A stretch of DNA of 60,567 bases from Thomasclavelia cocleata. Lineage in GTDB: Bacteria > Bacillota_I > Bacilli_A > Erysipelotrichales > Coprobacillaceae. Position 1 is the first letter of the stretch, and each line of letters begins with the position of its first letter. The DNA lies in NCBI RefSeq assembly GCF_900102365.1, contig NZ_FOIN01000012.1, positions 1 through 60,567 on the forward strand. The letters run 5' to 3'. The translations under genes and the position numbers were made by a program. This document shows, in pieces, positions 7,952-17,268 of the stretch. The notes under the pieces are model-generated. The model was not told the origin of the DNA. It searched no databases and saw nothing but the letters and a program-made list of their open reading frames with translations.

Positions 7952-10172
7952 GTCCTAATTCCTCCTTTGATAACTGTGAATAAGCAATCTCTTGATATAC
8001 CTTACAGTCTTTCATCAACTCATCATGTTTACCCTTACCAACAATTCTACCTTCATCCAAAACAATAATCTGGTCTGCAGACATTATTGAGGCAATTCGT
8101 TGTCCCACAATCAAGACAGTATTTTTAGTCTTTTTAATCATTTTATTCAGTTCTTGTCGCAACATAGCATCTGTTTTAAAATCAAGTGCTGAAAAACTAT
8201 CATCAAAAATAAAAATTTCAGGATTTTTAGCTATTGCTCTAGCAATTGCTAAACGTTGCTTTTGACCACCAGAAACATTCGTACCACCTTGCGATATCTT
8301 AGAATCAAGATGTTCTTCTTTATGATCAATAAATTCTTTAGCCTGAGCAACTTTTATAACTTCTTCTAATTGTTCATCAGTAGCATCAGGGGAACCATAA
8401 GTTAAATTAGATCTAATAGTACCAGAAAATAATAATCCCTTTTGAGGAACTAATCCAATCTTATCTCTTAAATCATGTTGTTTAACATCACGAATATCGA
8501 CCCCATCAACCATAATACTTCCTTCACTAACTTCATAAAATCTTGGAATCAAGTTAATTAAGGTACTCTTACCTGAACCAGTAGAACCTATAAATGCTGT
8601 TGTTTGTCCTGGTTTAGCAGTAAAACTAATATTTTCTAATACTGCTTCATGAGCACCAGGATATTTAAAAGTAACATCTTTAAATTCAACTAAACCACGT
8701 TTATCATTATTAAAAGATTTTGCTACTTTTGGATCAACGATTTTTGGTTCCATAGACAATACTTCATAAATACGTTCTGCTGCTACACTAGCTCTTGGTA
8801 ACATAATTGCAATCATCGCAATCATTAAAAATGACATAATTATCTGCATCGCATACTGCATAAATGCCATCATTTGACCAATCGCAATATTTCCTAAATC
8901 TATCTGTTTTGCTCCATAATATACAATCAATAAACTAACCACATTAAAGATAAACATCATTATTGGCATCATTGATACCATCGTACGATTAACAAACAAA
9001 TTTACCTTTGTTAAATCAAAATTTGCTTTTTCAAATCTTTTTTCACTATGTTCTTCATTTCCAAATGCACGAATAACTAACATTCCAGATAAATTTTCAC
9101 GCATTGTTAAATTAAGTCTATCAATCAATGATTGAACTACCTTAAACTTAGGCATAACAATTGCAAATGTAACTCCAATTAATACAAAAATAATAACTAA
9201 TACCAAGCCAATAATCCAAGTCATTGATGGAGTATTTTGAAATGCCTTAATCAATGCACCAATTCCCATCATTGGTGCAAAACAAACAATTCTAATGAAC
9301 ATAATTACAACCATTTGAACTTGTGTAATATCATTTGTTGTTCTGGTAATTAATGATGCAGTTGAAAACTTATTAAATTCTTCATTTGAAAAACTCTCAA
9401 CCTTTTTAAAAACATCTCCACGTAATAACCTAGAAATACCTGAACCAATCTTACTAGCTAAAAATCCACAAGCTATTGCACAAACTGTTCCAGCAAGAGC
9501 AATTACAAGCATTTTAATTCCAGTTGCTAAGATATAATCATTTTGAACCTGATCTACATCTCTTCCAAGTCTAGTATATTCAGCTTTAACTCCATTTCCT
9601 GCAGCAATTTTTAAAGTTGATTCTCCCATTGCTTCCATCTGATTATCAATTTCAGTAAACATTTCAGCTCTCTGTTCTTTTGGCAACATTGCTAAAACAT
9701 CATAAGGACTCATTCCCGCAGGTAAATTTCCAAATCGTTCTTGATATTCTTTAGAATTTGGATCCATTGTATCAATTGAAGTTATTAATAACATTGGTTT
9801 AACCAAAATCTTTTCTAATTTATCCATATCCTTATCATTAACATCCTTTAACAAATAAAGATTTTGACCATCAGCTTTAGAAAATTTATCTAAAATATCT
9901 TCATCTACATCATTAGCTTTCACTAATTTATAAGACTTTTCAAATGTTTCCTGATCTTTATTATCCATTAATACTAATAAATGATTATAAGTATCTTCAC
10001 TTAAAACATCACTTACTGCACTATCAAATCCTCCTGCTTGAATTCCTACAGAAACGATATCTGACATGTAATCAGGCAATGCTAATTCTGTTTGTGACTG
10101 TAAAAAAAGCAATCCAATACAAAACAGAATTGGTATCCAAAACTTTTTAAAATAATGTTTTAACTTAAGCAT
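7944..10172 (-). CDS. heterodimeric ABC exporter, degenerate-site half with large outer loop
   Basis: 742 residues. After one membrane segment (about 10-30) comes a long hydrophilic, presumably extracytoplasmic region of roughly 180 residues, and then five more membrane segments (from about 215). The nucleotide-binding domain has Walker A 'GSTGSGKST' near 528 and signature 'VSGGQKQRLAIARA'. Its Walker B reads 'IFIFDDSFSALD', with Asp in place of the catalytic Glu; the His-loop reads 'IVGQRI' with Gln in place of His. This is the signature of the non-catalytic site of asymmetric exporters, so the pair makes one working ATPase site. The ATG overlaps the stop of the MarR gene by one base (TAATG). 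Confidence 0.9.
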   Translation of the reverse strand: MLKLKHYFKKFWIPILFCIGLLFLQSQTELALPDYMSDIVSVGIQAGGFDSAVSDVLSEDTYNHLLVLMDNKDQETFEKSYKLVKANDVDEDILDKFSKADGQNLYLLKDVNDKDMDKLEKILVKPMLLITSIDTMDPNSKEYQERFGNLPAGMSPYDVLAMLPKEQRAEMFTEIDNQMEAMGESTLKIAAGNGVKAEYTRLGRDVDQVQNDYILATGIKMLVIALAGTVCAIACGFLASKIGSGISRLLRGDVFKKVESFSNEEFNKFSTASLITRTTNDITQVQMVVIMFIRIVCFAPMMGIGALIKAFQNTPSMTWIIGLVLVIIFVLIGVTFAIVMPKFKVVQSLIDRLNLTMRENLSGMLVIRAFGNEEHSEKRFEKANFDLTKVNLFVNRTMVSMMPIMMFIFNVVSLLIVYYGAKQIDLGNIAIGQMMAFMQYAMQIIMSFLMIAMIAIMLPRASVAAERIYEVLSMEPKIVDPKVAKSFNNDKRGLVEFKDVTFKYPGAHEAVLENISFTAKPGQTTAFIGSTGSGKSTLINLIPRFYEVSEGSIMVDGVDIRDVKQHDLRDKIGLVPQKGLLFSGTIRSNLTYGSPDATDEQLEEVIKVAQAKEFIDHKEEHLDSKISQGGTNVSGGQKQRLAIARAIAKNPEIFIFDDSFSALDFKTDAMLRQELNKMIKKTKNTVLIVGQRIASIMSADQIIVLDEGRIVGKGKHDELMKDCKVYQEIAYSQLSKEELGHE

Positions 10173-10624
10173 TATTCTTCTCCTTTACATTTTTTAATAT
10201 TATTCTTCATGATGTCTATTACATCATTAATAATTGCTATCTGTTCTTTAGAAACCCCTTCAAACATAATCAATGTTTTTTCTTTCATTATTCTAATTGC
10301 CGTCTCAATAAATACCTCTCCCGTTTCAGTAATATTTAAAATATAATTACGTTTATCATTTTTATCCTGAGTTTTTGTTAAATAACCTAATTTTTCAAGA
10401 CGTTGCAATCTCACTGATAAAGTTGCTTTAGTTATATTTAATTTTTTAGCTAAAGCATTTTGATTTATGTTTTGATGATTCTGTAATATAAATAATAACC
10501 TTGTTTGATCTGGAGAAATATTAAATTTCTCAGTTTTTTCCATCATCATATAATGCATTGTTTTATGCAAAGACTGAAAATTATTAATCATTTTTTCAAC
10601 ATCATCAAAACTTATCTTTTCCAT
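10172..10624 (-). CDS. MarR-family transcriptional repressor of the exporter
   Basis: A 150-residue winged-helix regulator. The segment 'LFILQNHQNINQNALAKKLNITKATLSVRLQRLEKLGYLTKTQDKNDKRNYILNITETG' contains the helix-turn-helix and the 'DKRNYIL' wing. A longer frame exists upstream, but AAAGGAGG stands 6 bases before the ATG at 10624, so I start there. The gene leads the three-gene operon, and its promoter is packed with inverted repeats (see 10644-10707). Autoregulation with relief by an exporter substrate is the likely mode of control. Confidence 0.9.
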   Translation of the reverse strand: MEKISFDDVEKMINNFQSLHKTMHYMMMEKTEKFNISPDQTRLLFILQNHQNINQNALAKKLNITKATLSVRLQRLEKLGYLTKTQDKNDKRNYILNITETGEVFIETAIRIMKEKTLIMFEGVSKEQIAIINDVIDIMKNNIKKCKGEE

Positions 10625-10643
10625 GTTGTACCTCCTTTCATTA

Positions 10644-10707
10644 GTTAGACAACTAACCATTTATTTAGTACACTAACCATTATAGTTAGTCTACTAACTA
10701 GTGTCAA
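10644..10707 (-). promoter_or_regulatory. consensus promoter overlaid with three MarR-type operators
   Basis: Read leftward, TTGACA (10707-10702), 17 bases and TATAAT (10684-10679) make a perfect sigma-A promoter. Three inverted repeats with a common GTTAG/CTAAC core lie on it: AGTTAGT-CT-ACTAACT (10684-10699), exactly between -35 and -10; TTAGT-AC-ACTAA (10665-10676), at the expected start site; and GTTAG-ACAA-CTAAC (10644-10657), just before the RBS. A repressor bound here would block polymerase, which fits autoregulation by the MarR protein. Confidence 0.85.
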
Positions 10708-10718
10708 CTGTTTTATAT

Positions 10719-10742
10719 AAAAAAAGATGTCCAATGACATCT
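10719..10742 (-). terminator. intrinsic terminator after the C_GCAxxG_C_C gene
   Basis: Read leftward, AGATGTC-ATTG-GACATCT (10742-10725) is followed by a T run. The stem overlaps the stop codon of the gene at 10741 and ends its transcript before the MarR promoter region. Confidence 0.85.
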
Positions 10743-11160
10743 AATCAATTAAATACTTTTCCAATAATTTTACTACTTCAGCAATTAAATCATCACATGT
10801 AGCACGATTAATTTCCTTATCAGTTTTTCTAAGTCCTAATAATTCACCACAAACAACTGATCCATGAGACTCCTCGAACTCTTTACATAATGCAGCAACT
10901 TTTTCGTTAACAAACTTCTTTTGCTTTACATCTGCATCACCTTTACCATATTTTAAACCAATAGCCATTGCGCCACCAGTCAATGTTCCACATATCTCAC
11001 GAGTCATTCCAACTCCGCCTCCAAAACCATATGCTATAGTCATTGCTTTATCCATGTCTAAATCAAATAAATCAACATATGCTCCTAATACTGCTTGAGC
11101 ACAGTTATATCCAGCATGATGCAGGTCATAAGCTTTTTTCACTCTTTCTTCAATATTCAC
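10741..11160 (-). CDS. C_GCAxxG_C_C family (putative redox) protein
   Basis: 139 residues. The conserved cysteines of this small family are visible: 'GYNCAQAVLGAY' near residue 18, 'EICGTLTGGAMAIGL' near 56 (the C-G-x-L-x-G-G form of the family motif), a Cys in 'ALCKEFE' and one in 'VVCGELLG'. The spacing of the four Cys suggests a bound metal or a thiol redox role, but no reaction has been settled for the family. The start codon is GTG (11160-11158) with AGGATT upstream. It is a single-gene unit. Confidence 0.85.
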   Translation of the reverse strand: MNIEERVKKAYDLHHAGYNCAQAVLGAYVDLFDLDMDKAMTIAYGFGGGVGMTREICGTLTGGAMAIGLKYGKGDADVKQKKFVNEKVAALCKEFEESHGSVVCGELLGLRKTDKEINRATCDDLIAEVVKLLEKYLID

Positions 11161-11252
11161 AATCTTAATCCTACCTCTCTATATTATCTATTATAGTGTA
11201 GTAATATTTCTAATTATTGTCAAGAGCAGCTTTAATCAACAATTTACCAATC

Positions 11253-12059
11253 TTAAAATGCTAACTCAGTATATAAAAGATTATGATCAGAAAATGATGA
11301 TACTATTGCTCCTTTTTCCTTTACAACAAATTTATCTGAATAAAAAATATCATCTGGAGCAGCAAAATCACGAAATGTCATATATTCTTTTTCACTGTTA
11401 ATACTATTAATTCCATCTATTTCAAAATCACCATTCATTCCAAAGGAATTAAAGTCACCAGCTAAGATAGCATAATTATTGAAATCTATTTGTTCTTTAA
11501 CAAAATCCATCTGAGAGATTCGAAAATCATTATTTTCATATGTTAAATGGGTATTATAAATATCAACTTCTTTATTCCCAAAAGCTATCTTAGTTTTTGT
11601 TAGTATACGCGGTTCTTTAAATAAACTATTCGGTAAAAGTTTAGAAGAAACTTCAATAACAGGGTATTTACTTAATATTCCTAAACCATAATGTCCATCC
11701 AAAATCCACATTGTTGAATAGAAATGATAATACGAATATCCATTAGCTTCTGCCATTTCTTTTAACATATCATAATTATCAGAACGATATGCATTTTTAT
11801 CTACTTCCTGCAAACAAATTATATCAAGATCAAGTCCATTTATATCATTGTTAAAATCTTCTAATGATTCTTTTCCATAATTTAATGATTTTATATTATA
11901 ACTGCCAATTCGTAAATTACTAAAACTATCTAATTTAAGATTATTGTTATTTATTAATTTACACTGATATTCACTAGCATAAACACTATAATAAAAGCGT
12001 CCTGCAACTGCAAATAATAAGATAACTATACATATTATTAATTTCAACATTTTTTTCAT
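11253..12059 (-). CDS. secreted or membrane-anchored endonuclease/exonuclease/phosphatase-fold protein
   Basis: About 268 residues. A hydrophobic N-terminal segment (residues 5-25) suggests a signal peptide or membrane anchor, so the enzyme works outside the membrane. The EEP fold motifs follow in order: 'RIGSYNIKSLNYG', 'DIICLQEVD' with the metal Glu, 'YNTHLTY', 'ILAGDFNSF' and the terminal 'SFSDHNLLYTELAF' with the catalytic Asp-His. Substrates in this family range from nucleic acids to phospholipids and inositol phosphates, so the target cannot be named. I start at the second ATG (12059), which is 6 bases after AAGGTGAG; the first ATG abuts that RBS. Confidence 0.8.
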   Translation of the reverse strand: MKKMLKLIICIVILLFAVAGRFYYSVYASEYQCKLINNNNLKLDSFSNLRIGSYNIKSLNYGKESLEDFNNDINGLDLDIICLQEVDKNAYRSDNYDMLKEMAEANGYSYYHFYSTMWILDGHYGLGILSKYPVIEVSSKLLPNSLFKEPRILTKTKIAFGNKEVDIYNTHLTYENNDFRISQMDFVKEQIDFNNYAILAGDFNSFGMNGDFEIDGINSINSEKEYMTFRDFAAPDDIFYSDKFVVKEKGAIVSSFSDHNLLYTELAF

Positions 12060-12190
12060 TTTCATCTCACCTTATTTATTGTATTAATGCAAATTATTAA
12101 CTATATTAAGTTTACATACTAAAGCTAACTTTAAGTCAATACTTTCTTAATAATTCGATAATTTAAGATAGATTTACCATTTTATCACAT

Positions 12191-12220
12191 AAAAATAAAG
12201 AAAAGCAACCGCTTTTCTTT
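12191..12220 (-). terminator. intrinsic terminator of proB-proA
   Basis: Read leftward, AAAGAAAAGC-GGTT-GCTTTTCTTT (12220-12197) is followed by ATTTTT. It directly follows the proA stop. Confidence 0.85.
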
Positions 12221-12226
12221 ATAACT

Positions 12227-13456
12227 TTATCTAATCTGTCCTTTACCATAAATAATATACTTAGTTGATGTCATTTCCTGCAATCCTATTGGTCCACGAG
12301 CATGTAGTTTTTGCGTACTAATACCAACTTCAGCACCAAAACCAAATTCTCCACCATCAGTAAATCTTGTAGACGCATTATGATAAACACAAGCAGAATC
12401 TAAAGATTCCATGAAATATTTAGCTGTGTTATTGTTTTCTGTGATAATACTTTCAGAATGTTTAGTAGAATAATTATATATATGCTCGATTGCTTCATCA
12501 ATATTTTTAACAACCTTAATATTACATATATAATCATCATATTCAGTAGCATAGTTTTGATTATCTGCTTTTTGACCATCAACATATCGCAATGCCTCTT
12601 CATCACCATATATCTTAATTTTAGCAAACTCTGATCTTAACTTTGTTAAAAAGGGATTAGCAATATCTTGATGAACTAAAATCGTTTCAATCGCATTGCA
12701 TACTGATGGACGTGATATTTTAGCATTAACAGCTATTTTTAAAGCCATTTGTAAGTCAGCTTCTTTATCAACATATAAATGACAAATTCCTGCACCAGTT
12801 TCAATTACTGGCACAGTTGCATTGTTGACAACATGCTGAATTAATCCTGCACCACCTCGTGGCACCACTACATCAACATATTGATTAGCTGTAATCACTT
12901 CAAAAACAACACTACGATCAGTATTTTCAATTAAAGTAACAACATTAGTTGGTAAAATATCTCTAATAGCCATATTAATTACATTAACCAATGCAATATT
13001 TGAATGGATTGCTTCTCGTCCTCCTTTTAATACACAAACATTATTAGTTTTAATGCAAATTGATGCAATATCAACAGTTACATTTGGTCGTGATTCATAA
13101 ATTGTTGCAACTACTCCAATAGGAATTCGCACTTGTTTAATAATTAAACCATTAGGACGTTCAATCTTACGAACAGTTTCTCCGATACAATCTTTTAAAT
13201 CTGCCACTTTTTCAACATCTTTGGCAATAGCTTCAATTCTTTGTCTAGTTAGCAATAGACGATCTATCATCGCTTCACTAATTCCATTATCTCTAGCATT
13301 AGCAATATCTTTTGCATTTTCACCTAAAATATAATCTGTATTTTCTAATAAAGCTTTACTTATCGCATCCAAAGCATCCATTTTAGTATACTTATCAATA
13401 TTTTGCATCTTCCGACAAGCTAATTTAGCTTGTTTTAATTGTTCTTCAATCATCAT
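12227..13456 (-). CDS. proA: gamma-glutamyl phosphate reductase
   Basis: 409 residues, the normal length. It performs the NADPH-dependent reduction of gamma-glutamyl phosphate to glutamate semialdehyde, the second step of proline synthesis. Visible motifs are 'IPIGVVATIYESRPNVTVD' near 110, 'VPRGGAGLI', the catalytic cysteine in 'ISRPSVCNAIET' near 250, and the C-terminal 'THGGEF'-like 'RFTDGGEFGFGAEVGISTQ' and 'ARGPIGLQEMTSTKY'. The ATG overlaps the proB stop (AAATGATG), so the two genes are coupled. A GGAG RBS lies 7 bases upstream. Confidence 0.97.
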   Translation of the reverse strand: MMIEEQLKQAKLACRKMQNIDKYTKMDALDAISKALLENTDYILGENAKDIANARDNGISEAMIDRLLLTRQRIEAIAKDVEKVADLKDCIGETVRKIERPNGLIIKQVRIPIGVVATIYESRPNVTVDIASICIKTNNVCVLKGGREAIHSNIALVNVINMAIRDILPTNVVTLIENTDRSVVFEVITANQYVDVVVPRGGAGLIQHVVNNATVPVIETGAGICHLYVDKEADLQMALKIAVNAKISRPSVCNAIETILVHQDIANPFLTKLRSEFAKIKIYGDEEALRYVDGQKADNQNYATEYDDYICNIKVVKNIDEAIEHIYNYSTKHSESIITENNNTAKYFMESLDSACVYHNASTRFTDGGEFGFGAEVGISTQKLHARGPIGLQEMTSTKYIIYGKGQIR

Positions 13457-14586
13457 TTCTTCACTCCTTCTACTAAGACTAGATTATTTGCATGAACTAC
13501 TTCATCATAATCTTTATAGTGTAAGACATTTTTAATTTCTCTAGTATTTAAACCTTTGATCAATTTAATCTCATCACTAGAATAATTAACCATTCCCCGA
13601 GCTAATAATATATTATTAATATCAATAATATCAACAATCTGTGAAATCAAAAAATTACCCCTTACATCAACAATTCCTTTTGGTAATAAACTAGTATGAT
13701 TATTTATTAAAGCTAACTTAGCGCCATCATCTACAATAATGCTTCCTTTAGGCATGCTACGATACATAATCCAGTGTTGTCTAGAATTTAACGTTCTTCC
13801 TGCCACACCACTAAAATAAGTCCCTACATCTTTACCATCCATCAAATCAACTAACACATTTTGCTGATTACCATTAACAATTGCCATATCACACCCAAAA
13901 TCATTACAAACTTTAGCAGCTTTGATTTTAGTAATCATTCCACCTGTTCCAACTTTACTTGAAGCATCTTTAGCCATATCTTCAATTTCTTTAGTTATTC
14001 CATTTACATTCTTAATCAATTTAGCATTTTCATTTGTATGTGGGTTATCATCGTATAAACCATTAATATCACTAACCAATACCACCATATCAGCATTAAC
14101 AGCTGGCACTACTAATGAAGCCAATGTATCATTATCACCAACTTTAATTTCTTCAACTGCTAAAGTATCATTCTCATTAATAATTGGTACAACATCATAA
14201 TCAATAAGCGCCTGCATTGCATTATTAAAATTCATTAAACGTTTACGATCATCAAAATCATCATGATTTAGTAGTATCTGTGCACATCTTAAATTAAATA
14301 AACTAAATAATTCCTCATATATCTGCATCAATGAAGCTTGTCCTATTGCTGCCAACGCTTGTTTTTGAGGAATTGTTTGAGGTCGCTTTGCAAGATTCAT
14401 TATATGAACTCCTGCATTAATTGCTCCACTACTAACTAAAGTAATATTAATTCCTTTGCGTTTAATATATGCAATTTGTTGAATTAAATTCAATATCTTT
14501 TCTTTATTAATATTCCCCTCATCATCACATAGTGAAGAAGATCCAATCTTAATAACCAAATTCTTGATATTTTTTAAATCTCGCAT
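13453..14586 (-). CDS. proB: glutamate 5-kinase with C-terminal PUA domain
   Basis: 377 residues. It phosphorylates glutamate in the first, proline-inhibited step of proline synthesis. The amino-acid kinase domain shows 'NLVIKIGSSSLCD' at the start, 'LVSSGAI' near 50, 'IINENDTLA' near 140 and 'KVGTGGMITKIKAA' near 210. From about residue 275 a PUA domain follows ('GSIIVDDGAKLAL...LLPKGIVDVRGNF'), as in the full-length E. coli and B. subtilis enzymes. It is the first gene of a two-gene operon with proA; AGGGGGAAA lies before the ATG. Confidence 0.97.
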   Translation of the reverse strand: MRDLKNIKNLVIKIGSSSLCDDEGNINKEKILNLIQQIAYIKRKGINITLVSSGAINAGVHIMNLAKRPQTIPQKQALAAIGQASLMQIYEELFSLFNLRCAQILLNHDDFDDRKRLMNFNNAMQALIDYDVVPIINENDTLAVEEIKVGDNDTLASLVVPAVNADMVVLVSDINGLYDDNPHTNENAKLIKNVNGITKEIEDMAKDASSKVGTGGMITKIKAAKVCNDFGCDMAIVNGNQQNVLVDLMDGKDVGTYFSGVAGRTLNSRQHWIMYRSMPKGSIIVDDGAKLALINNHTSLLPKGIVDVRGNFLISQIVDIIDINNILLARGMVNYSSDEIKLIKGLNTREIKNVLHYKDYDEVVHANNLVLVEGVKK

Positions 14587-14642
14587 CGTATTTTCCCCCT
14601 ATAATTTCTTTAATTATACAAGTTTTATGCATCTATCTCAAT

Positions 14643-14676
14643 AAAAAAGTACTTAAGTCATAATAACTTAAATACT
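14643..14676 (-). terminator. intrinsic terminator after the cysteine desulfidase-like gene
   Basis: Read leftward, AGTATTTAAGT (14676-14666) pairs with ACTTAAGTACT (14658-14648) and is followed by a T run. Confidence 0.8.
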
Positions 14677-14691
14677 AAAATATACTAATCA

Positions 14692-15966
14692 TCAACAATC
14701 AGTCATTATTTTTATTATTTCTTTATCAGTTTCCTTCATTCCAATTTTACCAAGACGTGCTACATTTTTAATAGTATTTTCAACTCCTTTAACAACAATT
14801 CCATCACCATCTTTAAATTCCTGTCCCTCTAAATACATCTGATAACCTAAAATACCAGCATCTACACTTGCAGCAATTTTTGCAGCACAAGAAGATTTAG
14901 CCCCATCACAAATAATACCAGATGTAATTGCTAATGAATTTACAATTGTATGAGCAATACACTTATAATCACCACCATATAAATAAGCAATACCGCATCC
15001 AGCTGCACACCCTGCGCTTACAGCTCCACAATAAGCTGAAAGTCTACCAATTCCTGTTTTTTGATGGATAGCAATCAAATTAGCTAAAACTAATGCTCGA
15101 TATAATCCATCATCGCTAACATCTAATTCTCTTGCATACTCAATTATTGGTAAAGAAACTGTCATCCCCTGATTACCACTGCCAGAATTAATTACAACTG
15201 GTAGTTCACAACCACTCATTCTAGCATCACTACCAGCCGCTGCTAATGCTTTAGCCCTAGTTACTACATCATTTCCCGTTTTTAATAATACACTGCCAAT
15301 ATTGGCACCATAATTTTTATCTAATCCTTCTCTAGCAATAGCGCTATTATAATCAATTTGTCTCTTAATTATTTCTTTGATATCTGTTATTTCAACTTTT
15401 TTAGAAAATTCGTATATATCAGCTATATTTAATTCATGACGATTAGTAACAATATTATCATTATATTTTTTGTCTTCTTTAGAAAATAAAATCTTATTAT
15501 TTTTTTCAATCAAAACAATATTTGTATGTTGATCAACAATTCTTACAAGAACATATTCATCATCACCATATAATGTAATCTTAATATCTAAGATATGTTC
15601 ACTCTCTAATGGTTTTACTTCAATAAAATGATTAGATAAATATTCTTTTATCTTAAAAATTTCTTCATCTTTTATATTGGCAATTACCTCTAATGCTTTA
15701 TTAGCATCACCTGCTACAATTCCTGCTGCAACCGCAGCCTCAATTCCTTTTAAACCATTTGTATTAGGAACAACTACACTTTTAACATTCTTAATTATAT
15801 TTCCACTTACTTCCACTAAACATCGTTTAGGTTTGACCTGCAATATATCACGAGCTTTACTTGCACAATATGATAATGCAATAGGCTCAGTACATCCTGT
15901 TGCTGGCACTAATTCTTCTTTTAAAATCTGAACATAAGTTTGATATTTCTTAAAATCTAACACCAT
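14692..15966 (-). CDS. L-cysteine desulfidase / UPF0597 (CyuA-like) family protein
   Basis: 424 residues. The protein begins with the family hallmark 'EELVPATGCTEPIALSYCASKAR', and the C-terminal half holds the cluster-binding pattern 'YCGAVSAGCAAGCGIAYL' and 'GIICDGAKSSCAAKIAASVDAG'. These cysteines form the [4Fe-4S] site shared with L-serine dehydratase alpha subunits. Characterised members (E. coli CyuA/YhaM, archaeal CdsB) split cysteine to sulfide, ammonia and pyruvate; some members may act on serine. A glycine-rich 'NSGSGNQGMTVSLPI' lies near 260. The gene is a single leftward unit with its own terminator. The family is firm; the exact substrate is inferred. Confidence 0.85.
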   Translation of the reverse strand: MVLDFKKYQTYVQILKEELVPATGCTEPIALSYCASKARDILQVKPKRCLVEVSGNIIKNVKSVVVPNTNGLKGIEAAVAAGIVAGDANKALEVIANIKDEEIFKIKEYLSNHFIEVKPLESEHILDIKITLYGDDEYVLVRIVDQHTNIVLIEKNNKILFSKEDKKYNDNIVTNRHELNIADIYEFSKKVEITDIKEIIKRQIDYNSAIAREGLDKNYGANIGSVLLKTGNDVVTRAKALAAAGSDARMSGCELPVVINSGSGNQGMTVSLPIIEYARELDVSDDGLYRALVLANLIAIHQKTGIGRLSAYCGAVSAGCAAGCGIAYLYGGDYKCIAHTIVNSLAITSGIICDGAKSSCAAKIAASVDAGILGYQMYLEGQEFKDGDGIVVKGVENTIKNVARLGKIGMKETDKEIIKIMTDC

Positions 15967-16043
15967 TACCTAATTCCCTTCCATATTTTTTACTATATAT
16001 TACATTTTACCATAAATGATTTCAAAATTACTCTATTTTTTTA

Positions 16044-16073
16044 TTGTAACCATACATTTATACGTGTTACAAT
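16044..16073 (+). promoter_or_regulatory. promoter of asnA
   Basis: TTGTAA (16044-16049), an 18-base spacer and TACAAT (16068-16073) precede asnA by about 35 bases. No leader RNA structure fits in the short untranslated region. Confidence 0.6.
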
Positions 16074-16107
16074 GTATAAAAATAATTAAAGGAGAACTAT
16101 TATTACA

Positions 16108-17115
16108 ATGAAATTAATTATACCTGAAAACTATGATCCGATTTTAGATCTACGTCAAACCCAGGAAGCAATCAAATATATTCGTGACACATTCCAAAAA
16201 GAAATTGGTAGAGCATTACAACTTTCAAGAATATCTGCTCCATTATTTGTCCAAAAAAGCAGTGGTTTAAATGATAATTTAAATGGTGTTGAATCCCCTG
16301 TTTCATTTCAAATAAGTGAAATGCCTGGAGAACAAATTGAAGTTGTTCACTCATTAGCAAAATGGAAAAGAATGGCACTTAAAAAATATGGTTTTAAAAT
16401 GCATGAGGGTTTATATACAAATATGAATGCAATCAGAAAAGATGAAGAAGTTGATAACTTACATTCATATTATGTAGACCAATGGGATTGGGAAAAAATT
16501 ATATCAAAATCAGAAAGAAATGAGGAAACATTAAAACGTCATGTTTTAAAAATATTTAAAGTAATTAAACATATGGAACATGAAGTTTGGTATAAATATC
16601 CTCAAGCTGTAAACCGTTTGCCTGATAAGATTCATTTCTTTACTTCTCAAGAATTAGAAGATCGTTACCCTGAACTAACTCCTAATGAACGTGAAACCGC
16701 AATGTGTAAAGAATATGGATGTATCTTCGTCATGGGCGTAGGAAAAAAATTAAAAAGCGGAATCAAGCACGATGGACGTGCTCCAGATTATGATGACTGG
16801 GATTTAAATGGAGATATATTATTCTGGTTTGAACCTTTAAAATGTGCTTTAGAAATCTCATCAATGGGAATTAGAGTTGATGAGGATGCTCTAGCAAGTC
16901 AATTAGAAGCTGAGAATTGTCTTGATCGTTTACAACTACCATATCACAAACAAATTCTTAATAAAGAGTTGCCATATACAATTGGTGGAGGAATTGGACA
17001 ATCAAGATTATGTATGTTATTACTTAAAAAAGCTCATGTTGGAGAAGTCCAAGCTAGTATTTGGCCTCAAGAAATGATTGATGAGTGTACTAAACATAAC
17101 ATTCATTTACTATAA
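16108..17115 (+). CDS. asnA: aspartate-ammonia ligase
   Basis: 335 residues, the normal length. This class II aminoacyl-tRNA-synthetase-like enzyme makes asparagine from aspartate and free ammonia with ATP. Seen are '[22 protein letters not shown]' near 45, '[16 protein letters not shown]' near 98, 'DQWDWEK' near 125 and the ATP-binding '[17 protein letters not shown]' near 295. It is the only + strand gene in the first 30 kb apart from the IS fragment. An AGGAGAA RBS lies upstream with a rather long spacing. The window also carries the glutamine-dependent AsnB, so this strain has both routes to asparagine. Confidence 0.97.
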   Translation: MKLIIPENYDPILDLRQTQEAIKYIRDTFQKEIGRALQLSRISAPLFVQKSSGLNDNLNGVESPVSFQISEMPGEQIEVVHSLAKWKRMALKKYGFKMHEGLYTNMNAIRKDEEVDNLHSYYVDQWDWEKIISKSERNEETLKRHVLKIFKVIKHMEHEVWYKYPQAVNRLPDKIHFFTSQELEDRYPELTPNERETAMCKEYGCIFVMGVGKKLKSGIKHDGRAPDYDDWDLNGDILFWFEPLKCALEISSMGIRVDEDALASQLEAENCLDRLQLPYHKQILNKELPYTIGGGIGQSRLCMLLLKKAHVGEVQASIWPQEMIDECTKHNIHLL

Positions 17116-17119
17116 AACC

Positions 17120-17152
17120 AAAGACTCTATTATTTTATCATATAGAGTCTTT
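17120..17152 (+). terminator. intrinsic terminator of asnA
   Basis: AAAGACTCTAT (17120-17130) pairs with ATAGAGTCTTT (17142-17152), and T-rich sequence follows. It lies 4 bases after the asnA stop. Confidence 0.85.
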
Positions 17153-17225
17153 TATTAGTTAAATACATGATAATATCACACAGCTGTTCCATGTTAAATC
17201 CTTTATTATCTAATAAATTTAATGA

Positions 17226-17261
17226 AAAAAGTTTATCCTATCAAAATAGAATAAACTTTTT
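17226..17261 (-). terminator. intrinsic terminator of the purine operon
   Basis: AAAAAGTTTAT (17226-17236) pairs with ATAAACTTTTT (17251-17261). Read leftward it is followed by T residues. It lies 8 bases beyond the purB stop and closes the 12-kb purine operon; it may also act in the other direction. Confidence 0.8.
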
Positions 17262-17268
17262 ATTATGA

